Assembly: GCA_049840795.1 (NCBI GenBank)
Contig: JASGJK010000030.1
Location: 1-64,000 of the forward strand
From: UPXZ01 sp049840795
Lineage (GTDB): Bacteria; Bacteroidota; Bacteroidia; Bacteroidales; Paludibacteraceae
Length of the DNA: 64,000 nucleotides
Reading direction: 5' to 3'
Within the stretch, counting starts at the first letter, position 1. Each line of letters opens with the position of its first letter. Under the pieces are notes generated by a model. It was not told where the DNA came from. It saw only the letters and a list, made by a program, of their open reading frames with translations, and did no database searches. The position numbers were made by a program, and so were the translations under genes. Below, in pieces: positions 9,971-18,249 of the stretch.

Positions 9971-11078
9971 TAAGCTAGGAAATCATGTAATCATTGAAAC
10001 AGGAAAGCTCGATGCTAATGCGAGTTCTCCTGATGGAATATATCCCTTTTTCACATGTTCGAAAGATCCGCTGCAAATTTCTTCATATAGTTATGATTGT
10101 GAATGTGTGTTAGTCGCCGGAAATGGCGATTTAAATGTCAAGTATTATGATGGTAAATTTGACGCATACCAAAGGACGTATATTATTGAGAGTCTTGATA
10201 AAACAATTTTAGACACACGATTTTTGTATTATTTCTTGGATAAAAATATCATTAAACTTAGAAATCTTTCCATTGGTGGAATCATTAAATACATAAAGCT
10301 TGGAAACCTAACAGACCTACCAATTAAATTACCTAAACTATCTCAGCAAAAAGAGATAGTTGCCACTCTCGACAAAGCCAACGAACTGATTGCTTTGCGT
10401 AAAAAGCAATTGCAAGAATTGGATGCGCTTGCCGAATCGGTATTTTATGAACTATTTGGCGATCCGGTAAAAAATGAGAAAGGGTGGTGTATTGTTAAAA
10501 TGAAGGAGTGTCTACACAACATTGTCAATGGAACTAGCCCAGTATGTGAGAATCGTGCAAAAAGAACTGACGAGTACGGAGTACTTAAATTGAGTGCTGT
10601 TACATATGGAAGTTACAATGAAAAAGAAAATAAAGCATTACCATATGGTGTGCCTTTTGATAAAAAAGCGGAAGTTTCCCAAGGTGATTTATTAATGACT
10701 CGAAAGAATACATTTGAATTAGTTGGAATGAGTGCTTATGTGTTTTCTACAATTCCTTATTTGATGCTTCCAGATATTATATTTCGCATAGATACAAATG
10801 AGAAAATAAAGAAAATATATTTGTGGAAATTGATTAATAATTCGTTTTTTAGAAATAAAATTAAGATGTTAGCAACTGGTGCTGCAGCTTCTATGCCTAA
10901 CATATCAAAAGCAAAGTTGAATAATCTAGATTTACCGTTACCCCCACTCTCCCTTCAAATCCGCTTTTCTGCTATTATCGAAAAAATCGAAGAGCAAAAA
11001 GCGCAAGTCAAAAAGGCCTTGCAAGAGAGTGAAGATTTGTTTCAACGATTAATGCAGGATTTATTCAGACCCGATTAA
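9963..11078 (+). CDS. hsdS: Type I restriction-modification specificity subunit
   Basis: The product is 371 residues from ATG 9963, which overlaps the doc stop. There are two target-recognition halves (about 1-125 and 175-330), each followed by a conserved segment (LPIKLPKLSQQKEIVATLDKA and LDLPLPPLSLQIRFSAIIEKIEEQK) and a coiled-coil linker. It selects the DNA sequence methylated by HsdM and cut by HsdR. The two TRDs differ, as expected for a split asymmetric target. Confidence 0.92.
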   Translation: MSDKLGNHVIIETGKLDANASSPDGIYPFFTCSKDPLQISSYSYDCECVLVAGNGDLNVKYYDGKFDAYQRTYIIESLDKTILDTRFLYYFLDKNIIKLRNLSIGGIIKYIKLGNLTDLPIKLPKLSQQKEIVATLDKANELIALRKKQLQELDALAESVFYELFGDPVKNEKGWCIVKMKECLHNIVNGTSPVCENRAKRTDEYGVLKLSAVTYGSYNEKENKALPYGVPFDKKAEVSQGDLLMTRKNTFELVGMSAYVFSTIPYLMLPDIIFRIDTNEKIKKIYLWKLINNSFFRNKIKMLATGAAASMPNISKAKLNNLDLPLPPLSLQIRFSAIIEKIEEQKAQVKKALQESEDLFQRLMQDLFRPD

Positions 11079-11090
11079 ATACATACCGTT

Positions 11091-14000
11091 ATGGAAAGCA
11101 ATTTCAGTTTTTTGGAAAATAAATTTGCCGAGTATTACAAGCTGGCAGCCGAGGCCGAAAAGAATATGTTTTCGATGCCGCGTACATCTGTGATATATGC
11201 CCGCCTCACGCTCGAAGAGTTAATCAAGTGGATATACACTTATGACCCGAGTCTGTCGGCATGTACTTTCGAGAAGCCCACGCTTGAAGCAATGATGTAT
11301 CATCCGGCTTTCAAACAACTGATAGCAACGGTTCCAGGCATCATCGACGGACTAACCGCCATCCGCAAAAATGGAAACCAAGCCATCCATAACAAAAACG
11401 AAGTATTGCTCCGGTATGCCCACAACTCGGTTAATAACTTGTATGAATTTGCTAAATGGGTCTATTACACCTATATCGACAGTGCAGTTAAGTTACCCTT
11501 GTCGTTAGATAGCAGCCGGATTCCGCGCGGCACAGGTGCGGAAGAAAGCATCGCTTCGGCCAAAGCTTTACAATCGCGCTTAGACCAAATCAAAGCCGAT
11601 GCCGAAAAAACGATTCAACAAAAAGACGACGAACTCGAAAAGCTGCGTGCTGAAATAGCCCGCATCAAAGCGGAAAATCAAACGAAACCCGTCGAAGCGT
11701 TTACGCTCAACCCCCATACGGAAGCAGAAACGCGCAATGTGCTTATCGACGTGATGCTACGCGAAGCAGGTTGGCAGCTCAACAGCGATAACGATACCGA
11801 ATATCAGGTACAGGGAATGCCGAACAAAACAGGTATCGGTTATGTGGATTATGTGCTTTGGGGTGATAACGGATTGCCGTTGGCCGTAGTTGAAGCCAAA
11901 AACTCAATTCACGACCCGCGCAAAGGCCAGCAGCAAGCAAAACTCTATGCCGATTGTTTGGAAAACCGTTTCGGCCGTCGTCCATTGATATTTTATACCT
12001 GTGGATATGATACATGGATGTGGGACGATAAGCAATATCTACCCCGCAAAGTATCGGGATTCTATACCAAAGACGAACTGGAATGGACGATTACCAAACG
12101 CAACTGCAAGAAATTGTCGGATGCCAAAGTAAACAAAGATATTGCCGGGCGATATTATCAGGAAGAAGCCTTGAAGCGCGTAGCCGCCACTTTTGACGAC
12201 AAGCACCGAAAAGCATTGCTGGTAATGGCTACAGGCACCGGAAAAACCCGCACGGCAATTGCTTTTGTCGACATGATGATGAATCAAGGTTGGGCTCGCC
12301 GCATTCTGTTTTTGGCCGACCGCAACGCATTGGTTATTCAGGCAAAAAATAATTTCGTAAAATTAATGCCCAATCTTTCGTGTGCCGACATCACCAAAGA
12401 AAAAGAAAATATTGACACCAACCGGATGATATTTTCCACCTATCCCACCATTCTCAATAAAATCGATAGCGAGAAAATTAATGACCTACTGGTTTATTCA
12501 CCCGGACATTTCGACTTAATTATCATCGACGAAGCACACCGTTCGATTTACCAAAAATATCGGGCCATTTTCCAATATTTCGATGCTTTGTTGCTGGGAC
12601 TTACCGCCACACCCAAATCGGATGTAGATAAAAACACCTACGAGTTATTCGATTTGGAAAACCATAATCCAACCTATTCATATGAATTAGACAAAGCAGT
12701 AGAAGATAAATTTCTTGTTCCACCGAAAAAAGTAGTTGTAACGACTAAATTTTTACGGGAAGGTATCAAATACAACGACTTGTCAGAAGAGGAAAAAGCC
12801 GAATACGAAGACAAATTCTGGGACGAAACCACCAATACCATGCCCGAGGAAATAGATTCATCGGAACTAAATCAATTTGTTTTCAATGACCATACGGTAG
12901 ATTTGGTATTAAATCAGTTGATGACCGATGGATTGAAAGTGGAAGGCGGAGATAAAATCGGCAAAACCATCATCTTTGCCAAAAATCACCGTCATGCCTT
13001 GCACATTCAGGAACGGTTCTACAAATTGTATCCTAAGTTCGGAGGTGATTTCATTCAGGTAATCGACAACTATCAAGCCTACGCGCAAAGTCTGATTGAT
13101 AATTTCAGCCTCGCTAACAAAAACCCACAAATCGCCATTTCTGTCGATATGCTGGATACAGGAATAGATGTTCCCGAAATATTGAATCTGGTGTTTTTCA
13201 AAGTAGTGCGTTCGTCCGTTAAATTTTGGCAAATGATTGGACGCGGCACACGACTTTGTCCGGGAATATTTGGCATTCCTGAAAATGAGGAAGATAAATC
13301 ACAAGACAAAAAAAAAATTCTGATTTTCGATTACTGCGGCAACTTTGAGTTCTTTGGTGTGAATCCGGACGGCATCGAAACCAAACTGCCGAAAAGCATA
13401 TCACAGTGCGTCATGGAAACAAGGCTTAAAGTTGCTTTGGCTTTAGAAGGAAAAGGATTTGAAGACGAACAGCATCAATCTTTGCGGAGCAAATTACTGG
13501 ATATGGTCCATCAAACTGTGTCGCGATTGAACCGTAACAGTTTTGTTGTAAAAGCGGTATTGCGTGAAGTAGATGAGTTCAGTAAACGTGAACGATGGAA
13601 CTCGCTTTCCAAAGATGATATTATGATCATTTTTAATAAACTAACGCCATTGGCGGAACCGGATGATGCAGATGAAGATGCCCGGCGGTTCGATTTGTTG
13701 GTCGCCAATTTTATGCTTTCTGCTATAGAAGTAGCCCCAGATGTTTACAGACATACGGCTCAGGTCAAATCCATATCCAAAAGTTTATTGAAGAAAACAA
13801 ATCTTCCGGTGGTCAAGCAAAAAGAAAATACATTGAAAACCATTTCAACCGACAATTATTGGACGGATTCATTTTCACTTTCCGGTTTGGAAAATATCAG
13901 GGTCGAAATCCGGGATTTGATCCGCCTGTTGGAAAAAGAAAAACGAAGAATCGTTTACTCCAATTTTGAGGATGAGATTACAACATCGACTGTTTCTGAC

Positions 14001-14489
14001 GCTCTTGGCACTTATACCATTTCGGAGAACTACAAACAGCGTGTTGAAAAATATATCCGGGAAAACATACATAATCCCATTATTCAGAAATTGAAGCAAA
14101 ATATCCCCATTTCTCATTCCGAACTGCAAGCATTGGAAAATATTCTGTTTGATGGTAAAGAAAGAGGTACCAAAGAAGATTTTGTAAAATTGCACGGGCA
14201 ACAACCGCTTGGCAAATTTATCCGCAGCATTGTCGGAATGGACACTAATGCAGCTAAAGAAGCTTTCGGTGAATTTCTGACAGCCGGAAATCTTTCAGCC
14301 GACCAGATTCGTTTTATCGATATGATTATCGACTATCTCACTAAAAACGGCGTCATTGATGCCGAAATGCTTTTTGAAGAGCCATTCACTACTTTCCATA
14401 CCGAAGGTATTGCCGGTTTGTTCGATGAAGAAAAAACAACAAGAATCCTCACTATTTTGCGTCGGATAGATGCAAATGCGGCAGCATAA
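11091..14489 (+). CDS. hsdR: Type I restriction enzyme R subunit
   Basis: The product is 1132 residues, uninterrupted. Residues 1-130 resemble a DUF4145/HEPN-like N-terminal domain (AIRKNGNQAIHN). A coiled coil follows at about 150-205. The nuclease core is around 255-275 (VDYVLW ... AVVEAK, the D...ExK pattern). The SF2 motor has MATGTGKTRTA (about 379), IIDEAHRS (about 479), LLGLTATP and QMIGRGTRL. It translocates and cuts DNA lacking the HsdM mark. It starts 12 bases after hsdS, and an intrinsic terminator follows. Confidence 0.95.
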   Translation: MESNFSFLENKFAEYYKLAAEAEKNMFSMPRTSVIYARLTLEELIKWIYTYDPSLSACTFEKPTLEAMMYHPAFKQLIATVPGIIDGLTAIRKNGNQAIHNKNEVLLRYAHNSVNNLYEFAKWVYYTYIDSAVKLPLSLDSSRIPRGTGAEESIASAKALQSRLDQIKADAEKTIQQKDDELEKLRAEIARIKAENQTKPVEAFTLNPHTEAETRNVLIDVMLREAGWQLNSDNDTEYQVQGMPNKTGIGYVDYVLWGDNGLPLAVVEAKNSIHDPRKGQQQAKLYADCLENRFGRRPLIFYTCGYDTWMWDDKQYLPRKVSGFYTKDELEWTITKRNCKKLSDAKVNKDIAGRYYQEEALKRVAATFDDKHRKALLVMATGTGKTRTAIAFVDMMMNQGWARRILFLADRNALVIQAKNNFVKLMPNLSCADITKEKENIDTNRMIFSTYPTILNKIDSEKINDLLVYSPGHFDLIIIDEAHRSIYQKYRAIFQYFDALLLGLTATPKSDVDKNTYELFDLENHNPTYSYELDKAVEDKFLVPPKKVVVTTKFLREGIKYNDLSEEEKAEYEDKFWDETTNTMPEEIDSSELNQFVFNDHTVDLVLNQLMTDGLKVEGGDKIGKTIIFAKNHRHALHIQERFYKLYPKFGGDFIQVIDNYQAYAQSLIDNFSLANKNPQIAISVDMLDTGIDVPEILNLVFFKVVRSSVKFWQMIGRGTRLCPGIFGIPENEEDKSQDKKKILIFDYCGNFEFFGVNPDGIETKLPKSISQCVMETRLKVALALEGKGFEDEQHQSLRSKLLDMVHQTVSRLNRNSFVVKAVLREVDEFSKRERWNSLSKDDIMIIFNKLTPLAEPDDADEDARRFDLLVANFMLSAIEVAPDVYRHTAQVKSISKSLLKKTNLPVVKQKENTLKTISTDNYWTDSFSLSGLENIRVEIRDLIRLLEKEKRRIVYSNFEDEITTSTVSDALGTYTISENYKQRVEKYIRENIHNPIIQKLKQNIPISHSELQALENILFDGKERGTKEDFVKLHGQQPLGKFIRSIVGMDTNAAKEAFGEFLTAGNLSADQIRFIDMIIDYLTKNGVIDAEMLFEEPFTTFHTEGIAGLFDEEKTTRILTILRRIDANAAA

Positions 14490-14511
14490 ATCATAAAAAC
14501 CAATATAATGT

Positions 14512-14545
14512 AACTCGTCAAGTGAAAATTTGACGAGTTTTTTAT
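14512..14545 (+). terminator. Intrinsic terminator after hsdR
   Basis: AACTCGTCA and TGACGAGTT pair around a short A-rich loop and are followed by a T run. It closes the restriction operon and separates it from the operator at 14548. Confidence 0.85.
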
Positions 14546-14547
14546 TG

Positions 14548-14584
14548 CTATGCAGATAGGCTGCATAGTTGCATTTTACCTTTG
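14548..14584 (+). promoter_or_regulatory. Second copy of operator CTATGCA-N7-TGCATAG with TACCTTTG
   Basis: The repeat arms are at 14548-14554 and 14562-14568. TACCTTTG begins 8 bases later, at 14577. Arm sequence, spacer length and distance to the -7 element equal those at 2578-2614, while the spacer bases differ in part. It drives the small Cys-rich gene at 14612. Confidence 0.7.
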
Positions 14585-14611
14585 TATTATAAACTTAAAA
14601 AATAAAGATTT

Positions 14612-14818
14612 ATGGACTATTATTACGTAAACAAGAACGCTCAGCCAACCGGCGAGCATGAAGTACACAAAAGTACTTGCAGTTATCTTCCTCACTCAAG
14701 CAATCTGATAGGGTTGGGCTATTTTCCCAATTGCGCAGATGCAGTAAAAAAAGCAAAGGAATACTATTCAAATGTTGACGGTTGCTATTATTGTTGCAAT
14801 GCTTGCCACAGGAGATAA
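14612..14818 (+). CDS. Small Cys/His-rich protein, function unknown
   Basis: This 68-residue protein begins MDYYYVNKNAQPTGEHEVHK, continues through CSYLPHSSNLIGLGYFPNCADAVKKAKEYY and ends GCYYCCNACHRR. Its Cys and His residues (HEVHKSTC, then CYYCCNACH) suggest a bound metal. I recognise no characterised family. It has its own promoter with the shared operator, and a strong terminator right after it, so it is probably made alone and at high level. A regulatory or trigger role in the neighbouring defence genes is possible but unproven. Confidence 0.65.
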   Translation: MDYYYVNKNAQPTGEHEVHKSTCSYLPHSSNLIGLGYFPNCADAVKKAKEYYSNVDGCYYCCNACHRR

Positions 14819-14825
14819 AATCATC

Positions 14826-14870
14826 TACAAAGAAGGTGAGTGTTTTTTGCTCACCTTCTTTGTAATTATT
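14826..14870 (+). terminator. Strong intrinsic terminator
   Basis: A 14-base perfect stem (ACAAAGAAGGTGAG at 14827-14840 with CTCACCTTCTTTGT at 14850-14863) encloses a T-rich loop. It lies between the Cys-rich gene and the GIY-YIG gene, so expression of the pair downstream needs read-through or another promoter. Confidence 0.75.
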
Positions 14871-14891
14871 AACCACAAAATTTGAAATAAA

Positions 14892-15188
14892 ATGACAGCA
14901 CAAGAAATCATACAGGAAATTAGTAATCATCTGACAAAAAGTTCAAAGCAATATTATAGTGATTATTATATCGGAATCACAAACGACATAGAAAGACGGT
15001 TGTTTGGAGAGCATAATGTTCCTCGAAATGGACATTGGCGAATACACAGAGTCGCCAATAATGAAGTTCATGCGAGAGCAGCAGAAAAACATTTCCTGAA
15101 TGAAGGAATGAAAGGTGGTACTGGTGGAGGCGGAACAGATTGTATATACGTATATTGTTATGAAATTTCTAACTCAACCATTGAATAA
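14892..15188 (+). CDS. GIY-YIG-like nuclease domain protein
   Basis: This 98-residue protein has YYIGITNDIERRLFGEH (about 28-44), matching the YIG strand and catalytic Arg of GIY-YIG nucleases. It is followed by His residues and ARAAEKHFLNEGMKGGTGGGG, which supplies the conserved Glu. The fold would cut DNA or RNA. The gene ends 2 bases before the TIR-protein start, so the two are almost certainly co-translated and probably act together. Confidence 0.65.
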   Translation: MTAQEIIQEISNHLTKSSKQYYSDYYIGITNDIERRLFGEHNVPRNGHWRIHRVANNEVHARAAEKHFLNEGMKGGTGGGGTDCIYVYCYEISNSTIE

Positions 15189-15190
15189 AT

Positions 15191-15967
15191 ATGAAGTACA
15201 ACGTTTACGATTTAGGACAATTGAAAAGAGGTGATAGGGTTCAAGTCACTTTGTCAGGCAATGCGGCTAATGTCCGCTTAATGGATAGCTCAAACTATCA
15301 AAGTTATAAGAATGGGAGAAGTCATCGCTATGCTGGCGGACTTGCAACAAAATCCCCTATTGTTTTAGGTGTTCCAAATTCCGGGCATTGGTATGTTACC
15401 GTCGATTTACAAGGACTGAGAGGAACTGTTCGTTCATCCGTGCGGGTATTACCGAATGCTTTGCCGGAATATAGAGAACCTGCCCTGTCAACAGTTCCTT
15501 CGTTAGTGCATCGTCCAGATGATTTTCCCAATATGGACGATGGACAAAGTATGATTGAGTATGACGTATTCATTTCTCATGCATCCGAAGATAAAGACGA
15601 TGTGGTCAGGCCATTAGCTTATGCCTTAAAATCAGAAGGGCTAAAAGTGTGGTATGATGAGTTTGAGCTGAGAATCGGTGATAGCTTAAGGCGAAAAATA
15701 GATATAGGTTTAGCACGTAGCAAATTTGGTATCGTTGTGTTATCCAATAATTTTATCAAAAAAGGCTGGACAAATTACGAACTTGATGGAATTATCACGA
15801 AAGCCAATACCGGCGAACAAGTGGTTTTACCAATTTGGCACAATATCTCCAAAAAAGAGGTTATTGACTTCTCACCTTCTCTTGCAGACAAGTTGGCACG
15901 TAACACTGCTACATATACAGTTGAAGAAATAGCTTCTGAGATAGCGGAATTGATAAAAATCAACTAA
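15191..15967 (+). CDS. DUF1883-TIR domain protein, probable NAD-degrading defence effector
   Basis: This 258-residue protein has an N-terminal DUF1883-like beta domain (residues 1-90, VYDLGQLKRGDRVQVTLSG...GHWYVTVDL). A linker leads to a TIR domain from about 120: YDVFISHASEDKD, LKVWYDEFELRIGDSLRRKID, GIVVLSNNFIKKGWTNYELDGI. Glu197 in NYEL is in the place of the catalytic Glu of bacterial TIR NADases. Such proteins usually kill or stall infected cells by destroying NAD. It is paired with the GIY-YIG protein upstream. No Thoeris ThsA partner is present. Confidence 0.85.
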   Translation: MKYNVYDLGQLKRGDRVQVTLSGNAANVRLMDSSNYQSYKNGRSHRYAGGLATKSPIVLGVPNSGHWYVTVDLQGLRGTVRSSVRVLPNALPEYREPALSTVPSLVHRPDDFPNMDDGQSMIEYDVFISHASEDKDDVVRPLAYALKSEGLKVWYDEFELRIGDSLRRKIDIGLARSKFGIVVLSNNFIKKGWTNYELDGIITKANTGEQVVLPIWHNISKKEVIDFSPSLADKLARNTATYTVEEIASEIAELIKIN

Positions 15968-15987
15968 GTAATCTTTTTTCATACATA

Positions 15988-16080
15988 GTTGAAAATAGCA
16001 TCCCCAAATAAACCATTATTATATTTCAACGAAATATTTTCAACTGAAAGTCGGATTGTTATGGAAAATCATTATCTTTG
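15988..16080 (+). promoter_or_regulatory. AbiE promoter region with inverted repeats
   Basis: GTTGAAAAT (15988-15996) and ATTTTCAAC (16036-16044) form an exact inverted repeat, with a further ATTTCAAC at 16023-16030. TATCTTTG (16073-16080) fits the -7 element. AbiEi antitoxins are known to repress their own operon by binding inverted repeats upstream, and this layout agrees with that. Confidence 0.5.
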
Positions 16081-16109
16081 CAGTTGAGAATTTTATCCTG
16101 AAATACAGT

Positions 16110-16876
16110 ATGAATATAGATGAAGGCAATAAACTCAACCTGCTATTGCAGAAAAATAAGCCCGGAGGACTGTATTTTTCTCATGGTTGAAAGAAAATGG
16201 TTACTCAGATCAATTGCTGAAGAGTTACCGGGATTCGGGATGGCTGAAGACTTTGTCGCGAGGCGTAATGTATCGCACCGGCGATAAACTACGTACTTTT
16301 GCAGTGTTGGAAAGTTGGAACGGGCAGTTGGGAAAGCATTACCATATAGCCGCTCATTCGGCTTTGGAACTTGCCGGATTCAATCATTATGTTCCGATGG
16401 GGAAGCCGGTGTTAATGGGCGGATATCCAAAACAAGAGCCAGTTCCCGACTGGATGAAAACCAATGATTTTGACTATTCGTTTAAATTTTTCACGACAGA
16501 GATATTTTCCAAACCACAATTGAAGTTGTTTAATCCCGATTATCCCCATGTACAAGCTTCCGTTCCCGAGCAGGCGTTTCTGGAATGCCTATTGCTGGCT
16601 CAGAAGCAGTATTCGTATATGGATTTGTATTATATCATGGAGCAATTGACCACCTTTCGTCCAGATGTCGTACAGGAATTACTGGAAAGTACGGATAACC
16701 TGAAAGTCAAACGGATGTTCCTCTATATGGCTGAAAAAGCCGGGCATCACTGGTTCGGTTTGCTTAAGACTGATAGAATAGAATTGGGTTCTGCTAAACA
16801 TAAGTTGGTGGAGAACGGCGCGTATGTGAAGAAATATAAAATAACGGTTCCCAAAGAGTTGTTCGAATATGAATGA
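16110..16876 (+). pseudogene. abiEi: AbiEi-type antitoxin / regulator (one frameshift)
   Basis: The start at 16110 (MNIDEGNKLNLLLQKNKPGG) runs into a frameshift near 16180, where one base is missing (YFSSWLKENGYS reads across frames). The rest continues to 16876 for about 255 residues. The N-terminus is a winged helix (YSDQLLKSYRDSGWLKTLSRGVMYR), followed by the AbiEi C-terminal domain (HIAAHSALELAGFNHYV). It antagonises and represses the AbiEii toxin, whose gene overlaps by 8 bases. A fully functional shorter product from 16187 is less likely because it loses part of the DNA-binding domain. Confidence 0.8.
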
Positions 16877-17771
16877 GTTGTATAAAAAGCAAGTGGCACT
16901 GCTGATCAGGATAATGCCTTCTGTGTATCGGATTCAGGACTTTGCAGTTCATGGTGGAACGGCAATCAACCTATTTCATAAGAATATGCCCCGCTATTCC
17001 GTTGATATTGACATTACCTATATCCCTGTTCAGGATCGGGACGAAAGCCTGAAAGCGATCAATACCCATCTGGTTGAATTGAAACAGATGATCGAGAAAA
17101 CGATTCCGGGCATTCGGATTACTCACAAACCCGATGTATGGAAATTACTATGTGTCAAAGATGGTGCGACTGTAAAAATCGAGGTGAACGGAACCAAAAG
17201 GGGAATTATCGGAGTTACCGAAGATAAAACGCTTTGTGCAAAAGCACAGGCGGAATTTAATATGGGATGCACAGCTCGGGTTGTTTCATTTACGCAGTTG
17301 TATGGTGGTAAGATTTCGGCAGCACTAAGCCGTCAGCATCCGCGCGACCTTTTCGATTGTAAATATATGCCGCTCGATTCCCTCAATCAGGCAAAAGACG
17401 GTTTGATGCTTTGCCTGCTAGGAAGCGACAAACCGATACTCGAATCTTTGCAACCCAATCCTGTAGACCAAATGGAAGCATTGAAGAATCAGTTCGAGGG
17501 AATGACGGATGTACCGTTTTCGTACGAAGATTATGAAGCCACACGAAAAGAACTGATTGAGAAAGTAAATCAGCTATTTACTAAAGGGGAGAAGGAATTT
17601 TTTGTTTCCTTTGAACAGGGAGAACCGGAATGGAGTAAGTGCTGTGCCGGAGATTTAAGCGTATTTCCGTCAGTCAAATGGAAGCTACAGAATATTCTAA
17701 AATTGAGAGAAACGAATCCATTGAAACATGATGAAGGTGTGGAGAAATTGCGAGAATATCTTTTCAAATGA
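16869..17771 (+). CDS. abiEii: AbiEii nucleotidyltransferase toxin
   Basis: This 300-residue protein has the nucleotidyltransferase motif HGGTAINLF (about 28-36) followed by RYSVDIDITY with the metal-binding Asp pair. C-terminal HPRDLFDCK is typical of the AbiEii/AbiGii family. These toxins modify tRNA or use GTP to stop growth during phage infection (type IV toxin-antitoxin). It is co-expressed with AbiEi and full length with no breaks. Confidence 0.92.
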   Translation: MNELYKKQVALLIRIMPSVYRIQDFAVHGGTAINLFHKNMPRYSVDIDITYIPVQDRDESLKAINTHLVELKQMIEKTIPGIRITHKPDVWKLLCVKDGATVKIEVNGTKRGIIGVTEDKTLCAKAQAEFNMGCTARVVSFTQLYGGKISAALSRQHPRDLFDCKYMPLDSLNQAKDGLMLCLLGSDKPILESLQPNPVDQMEALKNQFEGMTDVPFSYEDYEATRKELIEKVNQLFTKGEKEFFVSFEQGEPEWSKCCAGDLSVFPSVKWKLQNILKLRETNPLKHDEGVEKLREYLFK

Positions 17772-17836
17772 TTATTTTTGTTCTCAGAACTATACTCTCG
17801 GTATAGATACAGGTACAAAAATAAACTGAAATTATA

Positions 17837-17868
17837 TTTGCGTTCCCACCGAAAAAGTACTACTTTTG
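17837..17868 (+). promoter_or_regulatory. Consensus Bacteroidetes promoter for a noncoding transcript
   Basis: TTTG (17837-17840), a 20-base spacer and TACTTTTG (17861-17868) match the Bacteroidetes -33/-7 promoter exactly. No gene starts for the next 380 bases. Transcription would instead cross two hairpins (17883-17930), the tRNA-Ser 3' fragment and the terminator at 18021. Confidence 0.6.
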
Positions 17869-17982
17869 TATCCATATGAAATGCGGTGAGAATCGCAGAA
17901 ATCCCCAAAACCTAAATCGGGGACAGTCTAATTTCAGAGATTAATAAAGCTTATATATCACGCGGTTAGAAAAGGATAAACG

Positions 17983-18000
17983 TTCCCTCTCTCTCCGCCA
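17983..18000 (+). other. tRNA-Ser 3'-end fragment, probable attachment site
   Basis: TTCCCTCTCTCTCCGCCA matches the T-arm end, acceptor strand and CCA of a bacterial tRNA-Ser. The preceding bases do not fold as a tRNA, so only the 3' end is present. Mobile elements often integrate at tRNA 3' ends and leave such a copy. An integrase gene starts 250 bases downstream, which supports an att site between two elements. Confidence 0.55.
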
Positions 18001-18020
18001 AAAATTATTCAAAAAACAGT

Positions 18021-18056
18021 AAAAGCTCGTAAAATCAAGGATTTACGAGCTTTTTT
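18021..18056 (+). terminator. Intrinsic terminator
   Basis: AAAGCTCGTAAA and TTTACGAGCTTT pair around a short loop and are followed by a T run. It lies just after the tRNA-Ser fragment. Confidence 0.85.
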
Positions 18057-18249
18057 CTTTTTCGGATATAGTCAAAATATTCAATAAAAAGCAATCTTTT
18101 GGAGACTCATTCGGGTACCCGGAGATTTAAAAGTTCGGATACTCGAATTTGTTCGTAAAATACTATTTGTCAAGCAGTTCAAAGATTGAACATCTTGTGT
18201 ACCAAACAAAGAACCAGTATTTTTGAACAATTCTAAAGGTTACCACGAA

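Noticed and set aside
14892..15967. Thoeris system
   Set aside because: A TIR protein is present, but there is no ThsA (SIR2/SLOG or membrane) partner.
17875..17960. Resemblance to a cobalamin riboswitch (ATGCGGTGAGAATCGCA)
   Set aside because: The GGTGnGAAT-like box and a CCCC/GGGG stem are present, but the rest of the conserved core and a following B12-type gene are absent.
17940..18003. A complete tRNA-Ser gene
   Set aside because: Only the last ~18 bases fit; D, anticodon and variable arms cannot be formed from the preceding sequence.
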